A stretch of 5,553 nucleotides of DNA. Source: Sideroxydans lithotrophicus (lineage in GTDB: Bacteria; Pseudomonadota; Gammaproteobacteria; Burkholderiales; Sulfuriferulaceae). The notes beneath the pieces were generated by a model. It was not told the origin of the DNA, made no database searches, and saw only the letters and a list, made by a program, of their open reading frames with translations. The stretch's first letter is position 1. Each line of letters opens with the position of its first letter. The stretch spans positions 1 to 5,553 of the forward strand of contig DZDB01000122.1 of the NCBI GenBank assembly GCA_022736605.1, read 5' to 3'. Made by a program: the position numbers and the translations under genes. Positions 1 to 5,499 of the stretch are shown here, piece after piece.

Positions 1-154
1 GCACCGGCGACAGCAGGATGCGGTTGTAGTTGGGGTGCGGCTCGGCGCCGAACACGGTGATGTCATACAGGTCGGGTGCCAGCTTCAGCAGTTCTTCCAG
101 GGTGCGCACACCCGCCATGCCGTTGCCGACCATCACCAATTTCATTTTTTGCAT
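1..154 (-). CDS. nirB: Nitrite reductase [NAD(P)H] large subunit, N-terminal fragment (runs off left edge)
   Basis: Only the first 51 codons are in the window. They give a typical NirB amino terminus: a short beta strand, then a dinucleotide-binding glycine motif (VGNGMAG, residues 9-15, GxGxxG pattern), a helix with LEELL, a second strand (DITVFGAEP, 31-39), and the NYNRILLSP segment (42-50) usual in the FAD/NAD-binding module of NirB. In the family this flavoprotein domain passes electrons from NAD(P)H to a C-terminal siroheme/[4Fe-4S] domain that reduces nitrite to ammonium in the cytoplasm. The start at 154 is preferred because GGAG lies 8 nt upstream (166-163); a second ATG at codon 4 is possible. 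The gene sits 23 bp after cobA on the same strand, so co-transcription is likely, and CobA makes the siroheme precursor it needs. A related FAD/NAD-dependent reductase cannot be fully excluded from 51 residues. Confidence 0.88.
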   Translation of the reverse strand, partial: MQKMKLVMVGNGMAGVRTLEELLKLAPDLYDITVFGAEPHPNYNRILLSPV

Positions 155-177
155 GTTCAATACTCCAATCGCGTGTA

Positions 178-933
178 TCAGGCCGCTTTGACGGCGGCTT
201 CGGTAAAGGTGTCGATCGCGGCCAGACTGGCGACCGCGCCGATGACTAAAATTGCCGGGCTGCCGATGTCGGCAGCGTGCATCGCGGCTTGCAACGTCGT
301 GAGCGTGGCCTTGACCTCGCGCTGCATGCCGAGCGTGCCGCTTTGCACCGCCGCTGCCGGGGTGGTCGCAGGCATGCCCGCCGCCAGCAATTGCGCGACG
401 ATTTCAGGCAGGTTTTTCACCCCCATGTAAATCACCAGCGTGGTGCGCGCCGCCGCCAGCGCCGCCCAGTTCACGCTGTTGCCGTCACGCGTGTGGCCGG
501 TGACGAAGGTCACACCGGGTGCCCAGTCACGGTGCGTGACCGGGATGCCGAGGGTTGCCGGTGCGGCAATGCCGGCCGTCACGCCGCTCACCACTTCCAC
601 CGCGATACCGGCGGCACGCAGCGCCTCGATTTCCTCGCCGCCGCGACCGAACATGAACGGGTCGCCGCCCTTGAGCCGCGCCACGCAGTGTCCGGCATGC
701 GCTGCCTGAATCATTTGCAGATGAATGAAGGCCTGCGGCGTCGACTGACAGCCGCCGCGCTTGCCGACCTCGATAATGCGCGCGCCGGGTCGAACATGCG
801 CCAGCACCGCGCGGTTGACCAGATCGTCGACCAGCACGATATCGGCTTCCCCCAGCGCGCGCACGGCCTTGAGCGTCATCAACTCGGGGTCGCCGGGGCC
901 CGCGCCGATCAGATATACCTTCCCTGTTTGCAT
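178..933 (-). CDS. cobA: Uroporphyrinogen-III C-methyltransferase (SUMT)
   Basis: The protein has 251 aa, the usual size of a stand-alone SUMT. The enzyme uses two S-adenosylmethionine to convert uroporphyrinogen III to precorrin-2, the branch point to siroheme and cobalamin. Family motifs appear in order: the glycine loop GAGPGD (10-15), GKRGG (57-61), RLKGGDPFMFGRGGEE (86-101), SGVTAG (116-121), PVTHR (131-135), YMGV (169-172) and SPAILVIGAV (225-234). There is no CysG-type N-terminal dehydrogenase/ferrochelatase domain, so other enzymes must finish siroheme. The ATG at 933 is supported by AAGGA at 944-940, six nt upstream. It is the first gene after a sigma-54-type promoter and is followed 23 bp later by nirB, which points to a role in supplying siroheme for nitrite reduction rather than mainly B12. 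The usual INxLLV-like segment after STPQ reads IHLQMI here, a mild variation. Confidence 0.95.
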   Translation of the reverse strand: MQTGKVYLIGAGPGDPELMTLKAVRALGEADIVLVDDLVNRAVLAHVRPGARIIEVGKRGGCQSTPQAFIHLQMIQAAHAGHCVARLKGGDPFMFGRGGEEIEALRAAGIAVEVVSGVTAGIAAPATLGIPVTHRDWAPGVTFVTGHTRDGNSVNWAALAAARTTLVIYMGVKNLPEIVAQLLAAGMPATTPAAAVQSGTLGMQREVKATLTTLQAAMHAADIGSPAILVIGAVASLAAIDTFTEAAVKAA

Positions 934-970
934 TGCTTTTCCTTGACAGCATTAGCATTGGCTAAAGATT

Positions 971-987
971 AAGCAAACAGTGTGCCA
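971..987 (-). promoter_or_regulatory. Sigma-54 (RpoN) -24/-12 promoter of cobA-nirB
   Basis: Read on the minus strand from 987 the sequence is TGGCACACTGTTTGCTT. This matches the RpoN consensus TGGCAC-N5-TTGC(A/T), with exactly ten bases between the invariant GG (986-985) and GC (974-973). The predicted transcription start is near 961. That gives a leader of about 27 nt which contains the cobA Shine-Dalgarno at 944-940. Upstream NtrC-like sites at enhancer distance strengthen the call. Confidence 0.85.
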
Positions 988-1002
988 TAAGTAATTTACA
1001 AA

Positions 1003-1015
1003 TAATCTATTGTTT
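1003..1015 (-). promoter_or_regulatory. Possible IHF site between enhancer and promoter
   Basis: On the minus strand AAACAATAGATTA fits the IHF consensus WATCAANNNNTTR with one mismatch (A for T at the third position). It lies at about -42 to -54 in an AT-rich stretch, where DNA bending would help an enhancer-bound activator reach RNA polymerase. The motif is degenerate and AT-rich DNA gives chance matches, so position is the main support. Confidence 0.4.
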
Positions 1016-1054
1016 ATAATGAATAATTTATATGACACGCGCCTTTAAGGCGGT

Positions 1055-1085
1055 TATACCGCACGACTGCGGTGCGTGCGGTATA
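1055..1085. repeat. 11-bp perfect inverted repeat
   Basis: TATACCGCACG (1055-1065) and CGTGCGGTATA (1075-1085) are exact reverse complements separated by 9 bp. No T-run follows on either strand, so it does not look like an intrinsic terminator. Its inner part overlaps the proximal NtrC-like site. It could be an operator for a dimeric regulator or a hairpin in a plus-strand transcript starting further upstream. Confidence 0.8.
1060..1076. promoter_or_regulatory. NtrC-like enhancer site, promoter-proximal
   Basis: CGCACGACTGCGGTGCG contains the dyad GCAC-N7-GTGC with the spacing of classical NtrC sites (TGCACY-N4-TGGTGCA), matching 9 of 13 defined positions. Its centre (1068) is about 107 bp upstream of the predicted cobA start. 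It overlaps a longer inverted repeat, so another regulator could be the true user. Confidence 0.5.
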
Positions 1086-1089
1086 GCGC

Positions 1090-1106
1090 TGCACCAAGAT
1101 GGATCA
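1090..1106. promoter_or_regulatory. NtrC-like enhancer site, promoter-distal
   Basis: TGCACCAAGATGGATCA matches the NtrC consensus TGCACY-N4-TGGTGCA at 11 of 13 defined positions, with a perfect left half-site. Its centre (1098) is about 137 bp upstream of the predicted start and 30 bp, close to three helical turns, from the proximal site. From memory, the paired NtrC sites of E. coli glnAp2 lie at about -108 and -140, nearly the same geometry. Confidence 0.6.
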
Positions 1107-1124
1107 TCGTTACAGCGTGAAGCA

Positions 1125-1171
1125 CAAGCCTAATGGCGACCGTGCCGATCTGAAGGATTGAATTGGGCTTG
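1125..1171. repeat. 10-bp inverted repeat with one G/T mismatch
   Basis: CAAGCCTAAT (1125-1134) and ATTGGGCTTG (1162-1171) are complementary except for one position that could form a G-U pair in RNA; the spacer is 27 bp. The right arm overlaps the proposed plus-strand -35 region, so it could be an operator. It may also be chance. Confidence 0.35.
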
Positions 1172-1185
1172 CAGTAGGCTATGCT
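1158..1185 (+). promoter_or_regulatory. Possible sigma-70 promoter of the transporter operon
   Basis: TTGAAT (1158-1163) and TATGCT (1180-1185) are separated by 16 bp, each matching the consensus at four of six positions. Transcription would start near 1192, giving about 60 nt before the leader ORF. It is the best candidate seen in the gap but is not strong. Confidence 0.3.
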
Positions 1186-1250
1186 AAATAAACGCTGTGT
1201 GGTGAATGGGCGCGCGCGTCGGCGCTGTTGTGGCTTGCCAAGGTTAAAAA

Positions 1251-1301
1251 ATGAAAAACAAGTGGCTTGAGCACACGCATTTTTCAGGCTGTCTGGTCTG
1301 A
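1251..1301 (+). CDS. Short leader ORF (16 aa) coupled to the transporter gene
   Basis: An ATG at 1251 is preceded by AAGG (1240-1243) at a 7-nt spacing. It opens a 16-codon frame, MKNKWLEHTHFSGCLV, that ends at TGA 1299-1301. The last base of this stop is the first base of the transporter ATG (TGATG). The transporter start has no convincing Shine-Dalgarno; the nearest purine run is AGG at 1286-1288, 12 nt away. Ribosomes finishing this leader could therefore restart on the large gene. The peptide has no run of one amino acid of the kind seen in amino-acid attenuators. I recognise no family, and the evidence is positional only. Confidence 0.5.
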   Translation: MKNKWLEHTHFSGCLV

Positions 1302-3967
1302 TGCGGCTCCGAACCCGACTGTATCGACTATTAATGCTGCACCGGGGCGAGGGGCGGCTGGTGCTGTTTCTGTCATTGATTGCGGCCTTGATCGGCTTTG
1401 GTCTGTCGATCGGCCGTGCCACCAGCGATGCGTTGTTCTTTACCCAATATGGGGCGGATAATTTACCGCAGATGTTTGTCCTGATTGCGCTGTTGCTGGT
1501 GCCATTGAGCCTGGCCTATGCCGCATTTGTCGATCGCGTCACTTCTTATCGCCTGTTCAGCTATCTGTTGTTGGGATTCGCCGTGATGGTGGGGCTGGCC
1601 TGGCTGGCAATGTTGACGGTGGCGGGCAATCTGGGTGTTGCGCTGTATTTCATCGCTTATGGCGTAATTTCAGAATTGCTGCTGGTGCATTTCAGTCATT
1701 ACACCGGTTACTTCTTTGATGCCCAGCAGGCCAAGCGCCTGTTTCCAGCGGTGATGGCGATTTTCCGGCTGGGCGCAATTCTGGGCGGGGTTTTCCTTGG
1801 TGTGGCAGGGTCGGGTATTGCGCCATCCAATGTTGCGCTGGTGTGGGCGTTGAGCTTGATTTCGATCTTGGCATTGCTGGCCTGGCGCCATTATGGTGAG
1901 CCGATTTACACACCCATCAAGCGTGGCCGCGCCAGCACGCCGGTACAGATGCTGCGCGAAGGTTTGATGTTTTCGCGCCAGTCCAGCTTGGTGCGGCTGA
2001 TTGCGCTTGGGGTGTTTTTGCTGGTGCTGCTGCTCAGTGTGCAGGAGTACCTGGTCGGCAGTATCTTTGCCCGGCATTATCCGGACGAGCATCAACTCAC
2101 GGCATTTTTTGGCTGGTTTTCGGCCATCGTCAATACCTGCCTGCTGGTGTTGCAGCTGTTTGTGTTCAGCCGTCTGCTGCGGCGTTTTGGTCTGAGCAAG
2201 CTGAATCTGGTGTATCCCGTCACCACGCTGCTGAGTTTTGGCCTGATGGCGTTGAGCGCAGGTTATCTGACGGCGGTGCTGGGGCGCATTAACACGGTGG
2301 GCGTGCTGCCCGGTGTGCGCAATATGATTTCCGGTTTTTTCTTTCATGCGCTGCCCGCCTATATGCAGGGACGGGCGCATGCCTTGATCGCGGCGCTGGT
2401 GTTGCCGTTGGGGTTGCTGGCGTCGGCGTTGTTCCTGTGGTGGATTCCCAAGAACATCCCGCTGGAATGGGTGTCGGGTGCAGGCTTTGTGATCGCGCTG
2501 CTGTTTTTCTGGGTCAAGCTGAAAAAGAACGCAGCGTTTGGCGACAGCCTGGTGGCCTTGGTGAGCCAGTCTGTTTTCGCCCACGACGGGGAGGCGGTGA
2601 TTGAATCCGGCGGGATCGACCGGGCAGCGGCATTCAAGTTGGCTGCGAATCTGCGTGACGTCGACAGCAGTGCGGCGTTGCACAATTATGCCGATCTGCT
2701 GGTTTCGCTGGCGCGCGAGCATGCCGGTGCAGCCATGCTCTCGGTGTACGCCGAGCTGTCGCCGCGTCAACAGGATCAGTTGCTGGCGCGCATTGCCCGG
2801 CTGATGCCGCCGGGCTGGGAAAGCGTGGCGTGGGACGCCGCCCAGCGTGGCGATGCGCATCTGGCTGAAACCACGATACGGCTGTTGCTGGCTGCCGCCT
2901 ACCCAGACGCCGTGGCAAACGCCGCAAGCTGGCTGGCAGAGGGCAGCCCGCGCCAGCGCGCTGCCGCCGCAGTGGGTTGTCTGCATGGTGATGTCGCCGA
3001 ATTGAAGCCGTTGGCGCGCGCTACGCTCGAAGATTTGCTGCAAGCGCCGGAACAGGATGCTCAACTGGCGGCGCTGGGCGCGTTGGCGGCCATGCCGCAT
3101 GCAGATTTGTTGCCGCTGGTTCGGCCGTTTCTCAGGAGTGAACAGGCGCGGTTACGGGCATTCGCACTGACGATCTGGTCGCGCTGCCCGCACCTGGCGC
3201 TGGATGAGGCGGTGTCAATGATTGACGCTGCATTGGCCTGTCCGGCCTATGGGGTGCGGGTGGCGGCGATACGTGCGGCGGCGCACTTGTCGTTTGCTGA
3301 TCTGCCAGGGCTGGCCTGGCTATCGCGCGCCCTGCGTGATGAGGATCATCGTGTGCGAGCAGCGGCGCGTGCATGTGCGGCTGCTTTCATGCCGGCGCAC
3401 ACCCGCGCGTGGGGCGCGGCACTGGCGCAGCATGGGCGCGATTTTGACCTGCAACAGGTGATGATTCCGGCGCTGGCAGCGTCTGACATTCGCGGCAAGG
3501 ACGAACTGCTCGACCAGCAGCGTGACTGGCATGTACGCCACGCCCGCGATGCCTTGCTGATCCGCGATCGCATCGCAGCATCCGGCAAGCAAGCTGCGCC
3601 AGAATGGACATTCCTGATGCTGGTGTTGCGCGAGGAGGCGCTGCGCCATCTGGACAGCGTGTTGCAGATACTCGGTAATACGGGTCAGGGAGCAGAAATC
3701 AGCGCGATTCGCGCCGGTCTGCTGAGCGAAGACCGGTATTTGTGGGCGCAGACGATGGAGTCTGCGTTGCAGCACAAACGCCACGGGGCGCTATTTCATG
3801 AATTGGCGTTGTTGTTCGAAGCGGCGCGCGAAGGCGTGGCGTTGCGCGGCGCCGCGCCGGGCAAACAGGGTTTCTCCGACTGGCTGGCGTGGTGCGAGAC
3901 GCACGGCAGCGACTGGCTGGGCGAATCTGCACGGCACTGTCGTGATTTACAGAAAGGGATGGCATGA
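1301..3967 (+). CDS. NTT/MFS-like membrane transporter fused to a HEAT-repeat domain
   Basis: The 888-aa protein has two parts. Residues about 20-405 hold roughly 12 hydrophobic segments (for example 20-37, 56-76, 84-106, 109-130, 149-171, 178-195, 230-250, 267-290, 303-325, 361-382, 392-405). They resemble bacterial and plastid ATP/ADP translocases (NTT): the post-TM1 segment SDALFFTQYGADNLP (42-56), DAQQAKRLFP (140-149), HQLTAFFGWFS (264-274) and YMQGRAHALIAALVLPLG (354-371). Residues about 410-700 are soluble, alanine-rich helices with HEAT-like repeats, clearest at 550-695 (such as DEDHRVRAAARA, 680-691), followed by more helix to the end. NTT-HEAT proteins are known in free-living bacteria, but their substrates are mostly untested. 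The NTT KDxLV segment reads SDALF here, lacking the lysine, so nucleotide exchange should not be assumed. No in-frame ATG, GTG or TTG precedes 1301 before a stop at 1268-1270; Met12 (1334) is an alternative start. The stop overlaps the next gene by 4 bp. Confidence 0.85.
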   Translation: MRLRTRLYRLLMLHRGEGRLVLFLSLIAALIGFGLSIGRATSDALFFTQYGADNLPQMFVLIALLLVPLSLAYAAFVDRVTSYRLFSYLLLGFAVMVGLAWLAMLTVAGNLGVALYFIAYGVISELLLVHFSHYTGYFFDAQQAKRLFPAVMAIFRLGAILGGVFLGVAGSGIAPSNVALVWALSLISILALLAWRHYGEPIYTPIKRGRASTPVQMLREGLMFSRQSSLVRLIALGVFLLVLLLSVQEYLVGSIFARHYPDEHQLTAFFGWFSAIVNTCLLVLQLFVFSRLLRRFGLSKLNLVYPVTTLLSFGLMALSAGYLTAVLGRINTVGVLPGVRNMISGFFFHALPAYMQGRAHALIAALVLPLGLLASALFLWWIPKNIPLEWVSGAGFVIALLFFWVKLKKNAAFGDSLVALVSQSVFAHDGEAVIESGGIDRAAAFKLAANLRDVDSSAALHNYADLLVSLAREHAGAAMLSVYAELSPRQQDQLLARIARLMPPGWESVAWDAAQRGDAHLAETTIRLLLAAAYPDAVANAASWLAEGSPRQRAAAAVGCLHGDVAELKPLARATLEDLLQAPEQDAQLAALGALAAMPHADLLPLVRPFLRSEQARLRAFALTIWSRCPHLALDEAVSMIDAALACPAYGVRVAAIRAAAHLSFADLPGLAWLSRALRDEDHRVRAAARACAAAFMPAHTRAWGAALAQHGRDFDLQQVMIPALAASDIRGKDELLDQQRDWHVRHARDALLIRDRIAASGKQAAPEWTFLMLVLREEALRHLDSVLQILGNTGQGAEISAIRAGLLSEDRYLWAQTMESALQHKRHGALFHELALLFEAAREGVALRGAAPGKQGFSDWLAWCETHGSDWLGESARHCRDLQKGMA

Positions 3968-4413
3968 ACGTGCATTTCGAACGCGTAATGTTGCTCACCC
4001 GGGTGCCGCTGTTCGCTTATTTACGCACCGATCAATTGAGCCGTCTTGCGCCTTTGCTCGAACCGGTGGCGTGGCCCAGGGGCGTGCGGGTGTTTGATCG
4101 CGGCGACATCGGGCTGGAGTTGTACATCATCACCAGCGGCCGGGTCGGCATTTCGGTTGACCCGGATCCGGTGCGGCAGCTATTCATTTCGGAATTAAAA
4201 CCGGGTGACAGTCTGGGCGAGATGGCGTTGATCGACCACGAACGGCGCTCGGCCACGGCGCATGTGCTGGAAGATACCGAGGCGCTGGCGCTGGACAGCG
4301 AGAAATTTCATGGCTTGCTGCTGTCGTATCCCGAGCTGGGCATTGGCATGTTGCGCGCCTTGAGCCAGCGTTTGCGGGCGATCAATCCGATTTTGATGCA
4401 GCACGAAAAATAG
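3964..4413 (+). CDS. Cyclic-nucleotide-binding domain protein
   Basis: This 149-aa protein is essentially one cNMP-binding (CRP-type) beta-roll with flanking helices and no DNA-binding domain. An N-terminal helix with VPLFAYLRTDQLSRLAPLL (14-32) is followed by the roll, with LYIITSGRVGISV at 53-65. The phosphate-binding cassette is PGDSLGEMALIDHERRSAT (80-98). Glu86, Arg95 and Ser96 sit where CRP uses Glu72, Arg82 and Ser83 to hold cAMP, so ligand binding is plausible. The C-terminal helix (about 113-140) would be the signal-relay helix. The start overlaps the transporter stop as ATGA, with AAGGGA at 3954-3959, so the two are probably translationally coupled and made in similar amounts. No signal peptide or membrane segment is visible; it is likely cytoplasmic and may regulate or bind the transporter or its HEAT region. 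That partnership is inferred from gene order. Confidence 0.88.
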   Translation: MNVHFERVMLLTRVPLFAYLRTDQLSRLAPLLEPVAWPRGVRVFDRGDIGLELYIITSGRVGISVDPDPVRQLFISELKPGDSLGEMALIDHERRSATAHVLEDTEALALDSEKFHGLLLSYPELGIGMLRALSQRLRAINPILMQHEK

Positions 4414-4431
4414 TTCAGGCCGCAGCCTGGA
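4414..4431. repeat. Hairpin just after the cNMP-binding gene
   Basis: TTCAGGC (4414-4420) and GCCTGGA (4425-4431) pair over 7 bp, including one G-T, around a CGCA loop. There is no T-run on the plus strand, so it is not a classical terminator for the plus operon, though it may protect a 3' end. On the minus strand a short TATTTTT follows about 4 nt beyond. Confidence 0.45.
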
Positions 4432-4468
4432 TGCTCAGACACAAACATTGATGCCCGTTTGGGCGATG

Positions 4469-4507
4469 AAAAAATTGGCTATTGCATCAATGATGCGGGA
4501 TTCGCCA
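4469..4507 (-). terminator. Probable intrinsic terminator of the ybiB-like gene
   Basis: On the minus strand, starting nine bases past the stop codon, TGGC (4507-4504) and GCCA (4479-4476) flank an inner hairpin GCATC-ATT-GATGC (4496-4484). One A and then six T (4474-4469) follow directly. The stem is interrupted by unpaired bases, so strength is uncertain, but the position between convergent genes fits. Confidence 0.5.
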
Positions 4508-4515
4508 GGTGAAAA

Positions 4516-5499
4516 TCAGGCAGTGCTGATGTTGGCCGTCTCCATCGCCACGATGGCCTTGGCCTGGTTCATGTCGCTGGTGTAGCCGCTGCCGTACAGG
4601 CAACACGCAAGCTGGTTGATGAGCGGCAGCGGCAGCGGGTGATGGCCGGCGATGGTTGCGCGGATCCATTGGGCGGTGGCGGGCGCGTCGATGGTGTCGG
4701 GCAGGCTGGGCAGGCTTTTGAGCGGGCCGACTTCGGCCTCGAACAGCAGCTGTTCCTTGCAGTCTTCAAAGTAGGTCAGGTCGGGGCGGCGTTTCGGGTT
4801 GGCGAAGGCTTCGCCCTCGGTGCCGCGCAGCAGCAGCGCGCGTGCGCAGGTGGTTTGGAAAAACACACGCATTTTTTCCAGATAGTCGGGGTGTGACACA
4901 CTCACCACGCGCAGGCTGTCGCCGCCGAACGGGTCGATCATTTTCGCCAGAGAATGGCCGCTGTTACGCACCCCCAGCCGGTTACGCAGCGCCAGCAGAT
5001 TGGCCAGGCCGGGCGACAGTGCAGCGGTCGGCACAAACGCGATGCGTTCACTCGCCAGCGCTTCGTTGGCCTGGCGCACGTTGACACACGGCAGAATGCC
5101 GAGCTCCCGCAGAATGTACGCGGTGGCGACGCGGCCGTGGCCTTCGAGCGTGCCATGGATCAATACCGGTACGCCAAATTTCACCAGCAGCAGCGCCAGC
5201 AAAGGCAACAGATTGGCTTGATGGCGCGCGCCGTTATAGCTCGGCAGTATCACCGGACGGATGCCGCCGGGTGGAATGTCGAGCGGGTAGATGCGTTGCG
5301 CCAGCGCTTGATAGAAGCCCAGCAGTTCGTCGTCGGATTCGCTTTTCATGCGCAGTGCAATCAGGATCGCGCCGAGTTCCAGTTCGGGTACGCCGCCGTC
5401 GAGCATGGCGCCGTAGAGCTTTTCAGCTTCGTCCAGCGTCAGGTCGCGCGCGCCGTGCACACCCCGGGCGATTTCCCGGAGGATGGCGGAATAACTCAT
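4516..5499 (-). CDS. ybiB: TrpD2/YbiB-like protein (anthranilate phosphoribosyltransferase-fold, probable nucleic-acid binder)
   Basis: The protein has 327 aa from the ATG at 5499, chosen because a full AGGAGG (5509-5504) lies four nt upstream. A frame open upstream could add 17 residues but has no such support. The layout is that of the anthranilate phosphoribosyltransferase fold: a helical N-terminal domain (about 1-75, with LTLDEAEKLYGAML and ELGAILIALRMKSES), then an alpha/beta domain. Segments typical of TrpD2/YbiB are ILPSYNGARHQANLLPLLA (84-102), VLIHG (112-116), RNRLGVRNSGHSLAKMIDPF (172-191) and LLLRGTEGE (222-230). The catalytic PRPP-binding GTGGD motif of true TrpD is absent; PSYNGAR stands in its place, so tryptophan synthesis is unlikely. 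From memory, E. coli YbiB binds nucleic acids non-specifically and has no proven enzymatic role. Its start overlaps the stop of the probable nasA gene (ATGA), so it belongs to that operon. Confidence 0.85.
   Translation of the reverse strand: MSYSAILREIARGVHGARDLTLDEAEKLYGAMLDGGVPELELGAILIALRMKSESDDELLGFYQALAQRIYPLDIPPGGIRPVILPSYNGARHQANLLPLLALLLVKFGVPVLIHGTLEGHGRVATAYILRELGILPCVNVRQANEALASERIAFVPTAALSPGLANLLALRNRLGVRNSGHSLAKMIDPFGGDSLRVVSVSHPDYLEKMRVFFQTTCARALLLRGTEGEAFANPKRRPDLTYFEDCKEQLLFEAEVGPLKSLPSLPDTIDAPATAQWIRATIAGHHPLPLPLINQLACCLYGSGYTSDMNQAKAIVAMETANISTA

Larger units (their letters stand above)
934..1250. other. Divergent regulatory intergenic region
   Basis: No protein-coding gene is supported in this stretch of about 317 bp. 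The part nearest cobA (roughly 985-1035) is strikingly AT-rich against GC-rich flanks. It holds the control elements for cobA-nirB on the minus strand and, nearer 1250, a possible promoter for the plus-strand operon. The separate elements are listed individually. Confidence 0.8.

Noticed and set aside
277..972. A 231-codon open frame on the plus strand opposite cobA
   Set aside because: The translation is Arg/His-rich with no motif, while the minus strand carries every SUMT motif in order.
987..993. NarL-type heptamer TACTTAT on the minus strand at the edge of the -24 element
   Set aside because: It fits TACYYMT exactly, but a single degenerate heptamer in AT-rich DNA is expected by chance, and it has no paired partner in the arrangement NarL normally uses.
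1055..1085. Reading the 11-bp inverted repeat as an intrinsic terminator
   Set aside because: No T-run follows on either strand and no gene ends nearby; it lies between divergent genes.
1670..3100. A 476-codon open frame on the minus strand opposite the transporter gene
   Set aside because: Its translation is rich in Gln, His and Arg with no recognisable domain, and the opposite strand encodes a clear membrane protein with HEAT repeats. It is a shadow of codon bias in GC-rich DNA.
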